Below are positions 40,516 to 51,550 of a DNA stretch of 64,000 bases, in pieces. Positions within the stretch are counted from its first letter, which is position 1, and every line of letters starts with the position of its first letter. Source of the stretch: Tetrahymena thermophila SB210 (taxonomy: Eukaryota > Ciliophora > Oligohymenophorea > Hymenostomatida > Tetrahymenidae); assembly GCF_000189635.1 (NCBI RefSeq), contig NW_002476405.1:248001-312000 (forward strand), written 5' to 3'. The notes beneath the pieces were generated by a model, which worked only from the letters and a program-made list of their open reading frames with translations, was not told the DNA's origin and did no database searches. The position numbers and the translations under genes are program-made.

Positions 40516-40581
40516 TTTTACTTTATCTTAAGTTATTATGTTCCTTTTCTTTAATTTTATAATGTTGATTATTTTTGGAGA

Positions 40582-40833
40582 TCAAATTAAATCAACTTTT
40601 TGTTTACTTTTATTTAATTATTATTATACATTTTGGATATATTTTTAGTATTTCATAATAGAAATTACTGTAAATAACAAAATAATTGAGAGGAAAATAA
40701 AATACTTTTTTATTTGAGAATGAAATAAGAAAAGCTTTTAATATGTTAAATAAAATTGATTGGTTTTGGTTTTTTAAGCTTTTTTTTTTTTTGTATTCTT
40801 AGCTTTATTTTCCTCATCTTTATTAACATACAT
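40582..40833 (-). CDS. Possible small single-pass membrane protein
   Basis: An 83-residue frame from ATG 40833 to TGA 40582. It starts 'MYVNKDEENKAKNTKKKK' and contains a transmembrane segment ('KKYFIFLSIILLFTVISIMK') followed by a charged tail. The frame is open for another ~16 codons upstream ('YVNKNEKKNEISY', a near-repeat of the start) to a possible splice acceptor at 40883-40885, so a 5' exon may exist. The TGA lies only 66 bases before, and in the same frame as, the ATG of the SPRY-like gene. It could therefore be a separate tiny gene or an alternative 5' part of it. No homologue is recognised. Confidence 0.4.
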
Positions 40834-42190
40834 ATATGATATCTCATTTTTCTTTTCATTTTTGTTGACATACCTTAAAAAACTAAAAATTGAATAAAAA
40901 AAATATTGGTGATGTAAAATTTGTATTTTTATTTGCTGAAGAATTTACTAAAACTTTAATTGCTATCTAACACATTTATAATCATAAAAATTTACTTATT
41001 AAAATAAATAAATAAATAACTAATTGCATTATTATTTCTATTTATGATTTAATAATAGGATATCTAATGTACTTTACAATATTTTTATTACTTAATAATA
41101 TATTTAATAATTAAAATTAAAATAAAAAAGGCTCTTTAGGAATTTTGCCTTTTGCTAATTTTTATATTTTTTTACAAAATATATTTTATTTGTTACAAAA
41201 TTTCCTTTTTAAAGCTCACACTAATTTAGATTAATACATACAATAACACAATACATAAATAAAAGGTAACCTATTATTTAAAAATCCTATTTTATTAAAA
41301 ATAAAAAATATATAAAAAAAGATATTAGATTTTTCAAAATTTTAACTATATTTTTTTTTACACAAATAATTGACTAAATTCGTTTTGATAAAATATTAAT
41401 TAGATTCAAACATAAAATTAAAAAGGAATTTTAACGTAACTAATCATTTTGAATAATAATTGTTTTAAGCTAAATAAATAGTCATTTAATAAATAAAAAT
41501 AAATATTCTAATGGTCTTTATTTGATTTAATTTAAAAAAATTTGATTTGTAATAAAATTATTTTATTATTTTAATAAAATTTGAAAAGAACTAAAAGATT
41601 AACTATCTATTAATATATTTCAACTTTTTATCCTTTTTATTAAAATTAAATAAAATTTAAATTGCAAATAAATGTCTAAATAAATATTTTAAATTAAATT
41701 ATTCTAAACTATTTCTGTTTTAGCTTTAAATCTAAATATTTTGCATCTGAATATCATAAATGCCTTGCTTTATTTTAAGATATTTTGAAAGATTTTATTT
41801 GTTTTAAATAAGAAATTATAAATTTAATTTTCAATTAAATGTATAAAAATGGAAATTTACTCAATATAAAAATAATGTAGATATAAAAATGATAGATAGT
41901 TTCTAATAAATTATTAATAAATATATCATTTAATTTTCATTTTATTTATCAAAATTTGAAAAATTTTGAAGATACACAATTAATTTACTAATTAAATAAG
42001 TAAATGAAAGTGTCTTAGATAGATGAAACCAATCAATTAATAATTTTACTCATCGCTTTAATAGAAACAAAGGATTATAAATTTCTAGTTTTTTTTGCAT
42101 GATTGCATATAATTTAGATGTTTAATTGATAATCTTAATTATTAGTAATAAATAATTTACAAACAAATTAAGTACTTTGTTAAAATTAGA
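40834..42190. other. Divergent intergenic region
   Basis: Very A+T rich, between minus-strand genes and the FHA-RRM gene. No conserved coding frame except the possible 5' extension of the small membrane protein near 40834-40885. Confidence 0.5.
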
Positions 42191-44718
42191 ATGAGTGACG
42201 ATATAAATAATAAATTGGTTAACTATTTAATTCATAAACCAAAAGATTAAGTTATAGATAAGTTTGAAGAATATTTTAGCTTTCTCAATAATGACGAGCC
42301 TTCATGGATTTTATACGAAGGTATTTTATATCCTTCAGTAAGTGTAGCATTTTAAGGGGCAAGAGCTTAGGATTTTGAGATAAAGTAGAAAATAGCAGAT
42401 GTAGATTCTCCTGATGATCTCATATTACTAGCTTCTGAAATCGAAGATCCTCCTGATTGGGAGAATAGAAGATTAAAAGTCATGGAAATTCTAATTAGAG
42501 ATAAATTTCGTCGTTCTCTTGAATTGAGAGAGAGATTAAGACTAACTGAAGAAAAGTAATATTTTTTATTTACTATTTATCTGTCGATTAGTTAATAAAT
42601 CATATAGACCATATATTTTAGTTTGTTTTGAGGATTTTAAAAAATAAAAATGTTAAAAAATAGGCTAATTTAAATAGACCACGAATTTGGAAAATAAAAC
42701 AGAAAGATTTGTTTCATTTTATTGATAATTTGTTTGTTTTTTATTTATAAAGGTAGCTAGTTTGCAGATTTTTCGAAGAATCACCTAGTAATTTGTTTTG
42801 GGGTATAGTTGGAAGCAAAGGATAAAATTAGATAGGAAGAATTTTAGAAAAGGTTAGAGGAGATATTCATTAAAATGTTGATTTGAAAAAGTGGATGTAA
42901 ACTAAATTTCCTTTGCAATAGGACAAGATTTTGTTACCAGTAATCACTTTGAATGTTTCAAAAGATGGAGAATAGATTGAAACTATAACATTAAAAGAAA
43001 GAAGTTATTATTATATGGGCTAATATAAAACAAATAGCGTTATCCTGGCTCATCCAAGTATTTCTCGTTTACACGCTTGTTTGATCTGTGAGGAAGGTAA
43101 TAAAGTTAGACTTGTTGATATGGAATCTAAATCAGGTTCTTTTGTTAATGGGGAGATATTAGAGAAGCTTTTTGATAAAGAATTGCAGACAGGAGATATT
43201 TTGACTTTTGCTTTATCTACTCGCTCTTATGAGATTAATATTGATTATACTGCAGCTAAGTAAGAGTTGCAAAAAAGAAGCATTCAATTACAACAGTAAG
43301 TTAAGCAACTTTAGAAATTGAACTAACCTTCGATTACTCCTGAAGAACTTCGTAGAATTATGGGATTTGATATTGATAATACTTTATTTATCAGTGGATT
43401 ACCTGATAATGCTACTGTTTTAGGTATTAGAGAAATGTTTGAGAGAATAAGTGAACCTAAAAACAAGGATGAAAATGAAAAGAAAAAATTTTAAGGAATT
43501 AAAATCAAAGTTTAAGAAGTAAAAATTCCTGTTGACAAGTGGTCAGGAAGACCAAAAGGCTTTGCTTATGTTACATTTTAGACCAGGGAAGATTTTAATA
43601 ATGCACAATTGTACTCCTTTGGTTTGAAGTATGGGGAAGTAAAGCTTAAAGTTAAGGTGGCAGATAAGGATAAATCTGCTTAATTAATGAATATTTGCAA
43701 GATTAAAGATGGAAATAATAACGATGAAGACTCTAAAAAAAGATACGATGATAAAAGAGGCAGTGAAAGAAGTAGAAGAGAAAGAAGTTCTGATAGACAT
43801 AGGGATAGAAGCTCTGAGAGATATAGAGATAGAGACTCAAAATATAAAAGAAGATACAGCAAATCTAGATCAAGATCAAACGATAGAAAACTTAGAGATA
43901 AGAATAGAGTTAGTAAGTTTGATAATAATAACCAAGACAAAGAACAAAAAAGAGAAAGAGAAGAGGTTAAAAATGAATAGAATTAGGATTTGGAAAAAAA
44001 GCAAAATAGTGAAGACGCTTAGAAAAAAGAAGAAAAAGAGCCATCAAGCAAAGTTAAGGAAAACAAAGATAAAAGAAAAAGAAGCGACAGTAGAGATAAT
44101 AACAAAAAGTAAGACAAAAGAAGAGATAGATCTGAGTCAAAGAGCAAAAATTAAAAATCATCTTCTCGTCATGAAAAACACAAGAGAAGAAGTTAATCTC
44201 CTAAATAAAAGAGAGGTAGCTCTTAAACAAAAAATGAATCAAAAAAATCTACTAAACATTCTAGAAGCAGATCAAGAGAAAGAGAAAGAGATAGGGAAAG
44301 AGATAGAGATAGAAAAGATAACAGAAAGAGTAATAAAGATAGCAGAAAATCAACTTCAAGAGATAAAAAATAACATAGAAAGAGCTCATCTAAAGATAGA
44401 AAAAAACAAGATGAATAAAATAATAAGTCAAACAAAGCCTCAGAGTTACCAAAGAAAAGTGATAAATAAGCTGATAAAGATTCAAAGGCTAAAACTGATA
44501 AACAATTAGCAGAAAAACAAAGCGAAAACTAAGTCAGTAAAAGAGAAGAGAAAGAAACAAACCAAAAAGCTAAATAAACTAAAGAAAAAAAGAGAAAAGA
44601 AAGTGTATCTTCAAATTCATCTTCATCTTAATCTTCAAGATCTTCATCTTCTTCAAATTCATCTAATTCAAGATCATCTTCTTTTTCTTCTTCTTCATCT
44701 TCTCAAAGCAGTAGTTGA
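42191..44718 (+). CDS. FHA + RRM + RS-rich protein, probable RNA-processing factor
   Basis: Exons 42191-42555 and 42753-44718 join in frame (phase 2) to 776 residues. Residues ~190-290 are an FHA domain, a phosphothreonine-binding module ('HPSISRLHACLI', 'ESKSGSFVNGEIL'). Residues ~330-425 are an RNA-recognition motif: RNP2 'NTLFISGL' and RNP1-like 'RPKGFAYVTF'. From ~435 to the end it is a long Arg/Ser/Lys/Asp/Glu-rich tail with many RS, RD and RE dipeptides, ending in a poly-Ser tract. RS tails with RRMs are typical of splicing factors, and FHA domains occur in the splicing-linked SNIP1/Pml1 proteins. A nuclear splicing or mRNA-processing role is inferred. The exact three-domain order is not one I can assign to a named family. 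Confidence 0.9.
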
Positions 44719-45432
44719 GCTTTATTCCCTATTAAAATTAAGTTTATTTTTAAAATTATCACATTTCAAATCTAATAAATATATAATAAAACAAGCAAGT
44801 ACCTTTAATTTCTTGTCAAATTTAACTTTAATGTGCAAAAATAAAATAATAAAAATAATTTTTTTATTGAGAAGTATTTATTAATTATTAAATTGTGTTT
44901 AATTCTTCAATATTCAAATACTTTAGTTAATAAACTATTTTTTATTTATAAAATGCAATTTATATTATATAATTATTTAAAAATTAGAGTACCTAACAAA
45001 TTATGATAGAAAAAATAAAAATTATCAAATATTTTTCCTCAAAATTAATTTATTTTATCATTTTTTTTAGTGATAAAATAAATAAATAAATAAATAAATA
45101 AATAAATAGTAATATCAAAAACTCGTAAAGCTTTACATTTTTGTAAATAATAAATTGATGTTATGAGTATTCTTGAAAACTTATTTTACATGAAAAATAG
45201 AAATATCTAATAATTTAAATAATAAGTTTCAAGAAAAAATTAGAACATAAAATTTTGGTTTTATTAACCTTGCTATTTTCTAAAAATTTTAAATTTAATA
45301 ATTTTTGTATAATATAATTTTTAAAATAAAAATATCGAAAAAAATTTGTTAAAAACATAAAAAAATGCATTATTTATTAATTTTAAATATTAATAATTTT
45401 TAAAAATCCATAAAATAATTTGTCTAAATAAT
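44719..45432. other. Convergent intergenic region with AAAT microsatellite
   Basis: A+T-rich 3' flank; an (AAAT)n tract of about eight units lies at 45075-45108. The right part (from about 45308) belongs to the direct repeat shared with 51.55 kb. Confidence 0.55.
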
Positions 45433-47640
45433 TCATATTGCAATTAATTTCTTAATTAATCTTTTTGCTTTTAAAATTTAGTTCATAATTTTCCATATTT
45501 TCCTTGCTGATTCGCTGGAAAGTGTATTATTCCTATTATTAATTTATATAATTTATTTCAAATGAATGAGATACACAATTTAAAATAAATAAAAACAATT
45601 TTTTAAAAATTAAAATAAAAGAACTAATTTAAAAGAATTAAAAACAGAAATTCACTAAATAATCAAATAATAGCATATATTTAATGTTATTTTTTTTTAG
45701 CTAACCTTATAAAAGAGAAAAATTTAAAAAAACAAAAATATTTATACCATAGATCAAGTTCCAAAAATCTCAGTTATTTACACTATCTTATTGCAGAACT
45801 CAAGCTTATTGCTCCTTCATCATCGATAAAATTAACTCTTTTAAAATTGTATTGATAAAAATATATTTAAAAGAAAAAAGTATAAATTAAATTATAAAAG
45901 TTAAAATTCTAAAAATAATTATTTAAAATTAGAAAAATATTAAAGTAAACAGTTATTTTATCTCGAAAATATTTTATTTATTTTTAAAAGCACACACTTT
46001 AAAATAAAAGTAAAATATTTTACGAAATATTGAGTGTTAAATCTATAAGTTTACTGAAGTTTGGTAAAGTAGAGCTTATACCCATTGCACCATTTGATCT
46101 AATAAATGTGTTCCTTTTAATATTTTTAAGATAAAATTAATAAAATCCCAAAGTTAAATAAAATATTAAAGTCTTATTAAAACAATTAAATTATTATATT
46201 TAACCCAAGAATAAGTTTCAAACTTGATATATTAGGGATGTTTAATAGACCTGAGCATAGTCCTAATAAGCCATTATCTTGAATTTAATTATTGCTTTTC
46301 ATTTAGTTTTATTTAAATTTAAATATACATTTAATTTCTAAAAGATTCATGAATGTTTAATATTTTACTTGAGTTTAATTGTTAGATTCTTAAGATTAGT
46401 ACATTTTGCTAAATTTTAACCTAGGCTAATGGCTCCATCTTCATAAATTTAAGTGGAACTTATTCCCATATTAAAATATTAATGATTTAGATTTATTAAT
46501 AAAAGAGAGAAAATTGAATTAAAAGATAAAATAATTTTTAAATTAAAAAAATTATAAAAATTTTAATTAAAAAAAAGAAATATTATAAAATTAATTTTTT
46601 AGAAATTATTGATCAATAAATTTTTTACTAAAATTTGAGTGCCAAAGTTTCGAGATTAGCGAATTTATATAAATGAGAACTCAAGTCTTTTAAACCATCA
46701 TCATAAATAGGATTTGAGCTTTAAAAAAAATTTTAGTAAATTTCTAAATTTCACAGTTTAAATGAAATGATACTTTAAAAATAGACTAAAATTTGCTTTT
46801 AAATAGCTTTGCCAATTTTATAAATAAAAAATTCAATTAAAGCAAAAAGCAATGTACCTAAAATCTAGTGCCATTTTCTAGATTTTAGCACAGTTTGTTA
46901 AATCAGAGACTAATTTTGAAGCACTTTCTGATTTCATTTAAACCAAACTTTTAATATTTTAAAAATAAATTAACAAAAAAATATGTAAAAAGAAGTATAA
47001 ATATTCTAAATAACTTGTCATTAAAATATTCGTTTAACATGAAATATATTTAACATAATAAAACTAAAAAAAGGAATATTAATAACAAAGTTACTTTAGA
47101 AAAGCAAATAATTTATTATTATTTATTTATTAACTATAAGTTAAAGTTAAACAAAAAAATTATTTTACTAGTGTTCAAGTGTCAAATTTTAGAGATTAGA
47201 GCACTATGCTAAAGCAGAACCTAAGCTTGATAGACCCTCTTCATCTATTTAATTGCGGCTATTTAGTATAATTATTGGTTAAAATTAGCAAAAGCATTAT
47301 AGTGAATTTATACCTAATAGAAATATTAATACTAATATGAGAGGATAAATTAGAGTTGAGAAACTTTTTATTATATAAATAATAACTCTGTACTCCTTAC
47401 TTGACAAAATAATTAATTACATTTTCTAAAGATTTGAATTATTCTGTTAATTAAATCATTTTTTTCAGAAAAACTCAATTTTTATTTTTAAATAAACTCA
47501 AGTTGAAAGAAAATTAAGCTAAAATCATAATTAATAATCATTTGATTGGTTAACTATTTTAAAAAATTAATATGCTGAAATAACTTTTAGATTAAGCCAC
47601 ATAAAAATAGAAAGAAATTCAAAATAAAAAATTAAATTTA
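45308..47640. repeat. Direct repeat unit U, copy 1 (~2.3 kb)
   Basis: Near-identical to 51551-53850 in the same orientation, offset about 6241 bases over long stretches. It carries LRR gene R1. Shorter and more diverged versions occur at about 54050-55700 and 57850-58920. Confidence 0.85.
45433..47459 (-). CDS. LRR gene R1, 9 exons, apparently intact
   Basis: Minus-strand exons: 47459-47314, 47258-47169, 46947-46858, 46718-46629, 46458-46369, 46294-46205, 46113-46024, 45837-45748, 45532-45433. They join in frame to 291 residues. All introns are phase 2 and the seven internal exons are exactly 90 nt, each one LRR ('LGSALAQCSNLQNLTLEH', 'LGQNLAKCTNLKNLTIKL'). Exon 1 encodes 'MIQLTEQFKSLENVINYF', homologous to the leader of gene P, with an in-frame TGA two codons before the ATG. 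The last exon ends with the basic family motif ('LKAKRLIKKLIAI') and TGA. Probably a protein-interaction molecule; ligand unknown. It lies just downstream of, and parallel to, the first Cys-rich gene. Confidence 0.8.
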
Positions 47641-48313
47641 TTAAATATAAAATAATGATATAATAGAAAAGCAAAAGTATAGCCAAACGCCTAATTAAAA
47701 TTTAGTGGCTTGGGTATAAATGAGTTTAATTTGATGACATACTATTTTTCATTTAATGCATCAAAATATATCAGAAAATTAAATTATATATATATACATA
47801 ATCTTTAATTAAATTATGTATATTTCTAAATGTTAATAAAATAATCGCTAATAAATGGCTATGACTATTTTTTAAAATTGCAAATTGTTATATTTAAAAT
47901 ATTATATTAAACTTAAAATCTCATTGCGTGTAATGAAATGGAGTATTAAATTTTGTTAAAATACTAAATTAACTTTTTAAAGAAATAAGCTAAATAATTT
48001 ATTTTTATTCGAAAAAAAATGGCCTATTTTAAAGCCAGTGAATTTATCTAGTATTGAACTTAATAAGTTTAACTGCAAAATTTAAAAACTAAATATTAAA
48101 TATTTTTATTTATTGAATATGAAACTAATTTATTATTTAAATTAATTTTATTATTGATTTAAGTAATATTTTAAAAAATAGAAAGAAAATGCATACAAAT
48201 AAGAATAAAATAAGATACATTCATTGTTAACTTAAAAAATAAGGTAATATTTTTATTATTATTTTTTTAAATTAATAAAATTTTATGCATTAAAATATCT
48301 TATGATAAATATT

Positions 48314-48664
48314 TCAAAATATCATAGACATTAAAGAAAATGCAAATACAAAAGCAAATTATAAGAATGTTGAGGAGTTAAGGCAATTTATAACTACTTA
48401 AAGATTGTTTTAAATTGCTGCGTTTTTAGAACTGCATTTTGGTAAACAATTTTTGATCTATTGGGGAGAAAATTCTTGAGAATCTGTACATTTTTAAACG
48501 CAGGTTTACACTCTTTATGCTTCATTTAGACAATCTAAATTATCCTATTTGCATGGTACTTATAAATCATATTAATTTCTTTCCAAACAATTAAGAAAAT
48601 TAACTGCTTCCGAGGCTGCACAAAAAGCAATTAGAGCAAGGAAAGTAAATGTGAGGAATTTCAT
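48314..48664 (-). CDS. Small secreted 8-Cys protein with GPI-anchor-like tail, copy 1
   Basis: Intact 117-codon frame (116 residues). It has a signal peptide ('MKFLTFTFLALIAFCA'), a mature domain of ~75 residues with eight cysteines, including two C-x3-C pairs ('CVQKC' and 'CLPKC') 13 residues apart, and a C-terminal hydrophobic stretch ('FLQFAFVFAFSLMSMIF') directly before TGA. The small Asn-Ser-Ser-Thr patch before that stretch would suit a GPI-attachment site. The layout therefore fits a GPI-anchored surface protein; this is inferred. Two paralogues lie at 56556-56915 and 59492-59854. I do not recognise the family. The C-x3-C...C-x3-C pattern also occurs in helical-hairpin peptides, but that is only a resemblance. 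Confidence 0.8.
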
Positions 48665-48757
48665 TTTTTGTTTATATTTGTATTAATCTTGGTTTTTTAT
48701 AAATATTTTGTTATATTTTTATTTATTTATTATACTCTTAGTTATTGTTTAAGCCTT

Positions 48758-48771
48758 TACTTTATAAAGTA
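48758..48771. promoter_or_regulatory. Conserved 14-nt palindrome upstream of Cys-rich gene
   Basis: A perfect palindrome TACTTTATAAAGTA lies ~95 bases upstream of the ATG of copy 1 and again at 59947-59960 upstream of copy 3; copy 2 has a diverged version. It includes a TATA-like core, so a promoter role is possible, but conservation may simply reflect recent duplication. Confidence 0.35.
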
Positions 48772-49509
48772 GGTATTTCATAAAGTTATACTATATAAGA
48801 AAAAAGCGATAGATATATGATTAAAATTGATTGATTAATTAAAAATAGTTATTATTATTATCAAAGTCTATATAAACTAATAAACTAGAACTAATGATAG
48901 ACTAAAAATAGAAAAATAGTTTGCTCTTAATTCATTTAATTATTAATATTACTAAATTTATTCATCAAAAATAATATAATAATGTTTAGCTCACCTATTT
49001 TTACATCTTTTTTTATAAATAATTCGTTTTTATAAAAAAGATAGTTTTGAAGCATATATTTATTATATTTTATCATTTTTAGATTAAATTATTAAAATTT
49101 TTAAAGATAAAGTTAATATTAATTTATGAGAATCAGTAAATTATAAATTTAACCTTTCTGTTAATAGAATAATGCCTCATATAATCTTATTTAATTATTT
49201 GTTACATTCATACATACATACATCTTTCAAAAAAATGACTTTTTCAAAGCAATAGAAAATTAATTTATTATATTAATTAAAAAATTTTTGGAAATTAAAA
49301 TATATTGATAATCATATATAAAAAAATGTAATCTTCATTAAATATATCTATGATATTAGTCAGTCTATTTATATCTTTACAAACAGTATTTACTGACTAC
49401 AATATTTGAATTTTATAAATTAATTAAAAAATCAAAGCGCTTTTAATTTCTGATAATTAATATTTAAAATTTTTTACCTCTCATAATTCTAGATTAAATC
49501 TTTTCAAAA

Positions 49510-50735
49510 AAAATTAAATAGCTTAAACTGTAATAAAAATAATATTTAAATTATTTTAAATTTTCCATTTCTTTCATTTACAAATAAAAACTCTACTTCA
49601 AAATTTTTTTAAAATATTTCAACTTATTTTAATTTTACAATATTTTATTTACATCTATCTATATTAATTCTAGAATAATTATTTTGTGAGAATTAAATGC
49701 ATATTTAGAAGAATAATAAATATTTATTTTATAAATTAAAATAAAATTTAAAAGAAATTAAAAAAATTTAAATTATAAGTTAAGAAAATTAAATATGAAA
49801 ATGTATGTGAGATTTTATAGTGTATTTTTAACGTGTGATAAATTCAATTAAAAAATTGATTAATTAAACTATTTAAAAAAACAATATATATTTTTTATTC
49901 TAAATTAATTGATTGATTAAAAACTAAATTAATTAATTAATTAAATATTTAAGTTGTAATATTTGTTTTGTTTTTTTATTTGATACACCTAATTATTTTT
50001 TTTTTTAAATCTATTCACGTTTAGATTTTATCATTATTATTTTATTTTTCATGTGCTTATAACTTTTAATTTTACAAAAATGATTTACTTTATTCTAAAC
50101 ATTTATTTTATTACCTTTGATTTTTTGTTTTTTTTTATTTTAAGCGATATTTGATTTTTTTGTTATTGTTTTGTGTTGCGATGTTTGTTATTTTTGAATA
50201 AATAATTTTTTTTATTTATTTTTTTTTGTATTGAAATGTTTGTTATTCTTGAATAAATAAATAAATAAATTATTTCTTAGAAATTGAATTGAAATATATT
50301 TTTCAAAAGATATTTATCAAAAGATATTTATCAAAAGATATTTACCAAAAGATATTTTTCAAAAGATATTTCTGTTTTTGTAATTCTTGTTGTTGTTGTT
50401 TTAGTTGAAATGTTTGTTATTTTGAAAAAGATATTCATTAAAAGATATTTTTGTAAAGATATTAATTAAAAGATATTTTTGTAAAGATATTAATTAAAAG
50501 ATATTTTTGTTATGATATTTTTAAAAGGATATTTTTGTTATGATATTTTTAAAAGGATATTTTTGTTATGATATTTTTAAAAAGATATTTATTTTATGTT
50601 TTATTTATTAAAGATATTTATTTTATGTTTTATTTATTAAAGATAGCAAAATATTAAATGTCAAAAAAATAAGCAAATAAATAAAAATATCAAAAGAAAA
50701 TAATTCACAATCCAAAACAAATAAACTGTTTTTAC
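49510..50735. other. Non-coding spacer with simple repeats
   Basis: A+T-rich spacer between duplicated unit W1 and the LRR fragment. A 17-mer TTGAAATGTTTGTTATT-like word recurs near 50180, 50233 and 50405 among minisatellite blocks. Confidence 0.5.
50300..50645. repeat. GATATTT-based minisatellite cluster
   Basis: Block 1 (about 50303-50372): five units of a 14-15-mer containing CAAAAGATATTT. Block 2 (about 50424-50645): pairs and triples of several related units that all contain GATATTT, e.g. two copies of a ~26-mer, three of a ~27-mer and two of a ~29-mer. There are no conserved spacers, so this is not a CRISPR array. Confidence 0.85.
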
Positions 50736-51176
50736 TGAAGATCAAGTGTCAAATTTGAGAGATTAATGCAAGTTGCTAAACCAGAACCTAAGCGTGATGC
50801 ACCTATCACACCAATTTCATTGTTACTTTTTAAATATTGAAGAAAAAATATATCATTAAATAGTTAATTAGAAGGAAAAAATGAAGAAAAAATATGAAAT
50901 AATAAGATTAATTAATTAATAATAAAAGCAAAATTTAAAAATAAAATGATAAGTTAAATTAGCAAAGAAAGAAAGAACAAAAAAAAAGCAAGCACAATAA
51001 AAAGAAAAAGAAAAAGATCTTTATTGTTTTTAATTAGTTTTTATAATTAAAAATATCACAATCCAAAACAAATAAACTGTTTTTACTCAAGCAAAAGTGT
51101 CAAATTTGAGAGATTAATGCAATTTGCTAAAGCAGATCCTAAGCCTTATGCACCAATCGCACCAATTTAATTGCGA
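50736..51176 (-). pseudogene. Orphan pair of LRR exons (fragment X)
   Basis: Two 90-nt LRR exons at 51176-51087 and 50825-50736, each phase 2 with GTAAAA donors and AAAAAG acceptors ('LGSALANCINLSNLTLLL', 'LGSGLATCINLSNLTLDL'). Their flanks share the 'CAAAACAAATAAACTG' word with gene Q, so they derive from a Q-type gene. No first exon or terminal basic exon is found nearby, so this is a fragment. Confidence 0.7.
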
Positions 51177-51550
51177 CTTTTTAAATATTTAAGAAAAAAT
51201 ATATCATTACATAGTTAATTAGAAGGAAAAAATAAAGAAAAAATATGAATTAATAAGATTAATCAATAATAAAAGCAAAAGTTGAAAATAAAATGATGAG
51301 CTAAATTAACAAAGCAAGAACAATTAAAAGAAAAAGAAAAAAGAGCTTATTGTTTAAAATTAGTAAAATAAATTTAATATAAATCACTTAAAAGTTTACT
51401 TGCAATACAAAAATCAAATAGAAGTACAAAATGGCTTGTAATATAATTTTATATGATGATAATCAATTAATTAATTAATTTAGTAACAACAATTATAAGA
51501 GCTTCGATCAAAAGAATTTTTAGGCTTTTTCAAACAAGATTTCTTACTCT

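Larger units (their letters stand above)
47740..49510. repeat. Duplicated unit W, copy 1
   Basis: Similar in sequence and order to about 55995-57700 and 59195-60680. Each copy carries one small Cys-rich gene plus ~1 kb of conserved upstream flank. Confidence 0.8.

Noticed and set aside
43680-44435. Leu/Ser-rich minus-strand frames
   Set aside because: Complement of the RS-rich coding repeats; no independent evidence.
43709-44509. 266-codon standard-code frame on the plus strand
   Set aside because: It overlaps the RS-rich tail of the FHA-RRM gene in another frame; the low-complexity AGA/GAT repeats keep all frames open.
50300-50645. CRISPR-like array
   Set aside because: Units vary in length and abut with no unique spacers; the organism is a eukaryote.
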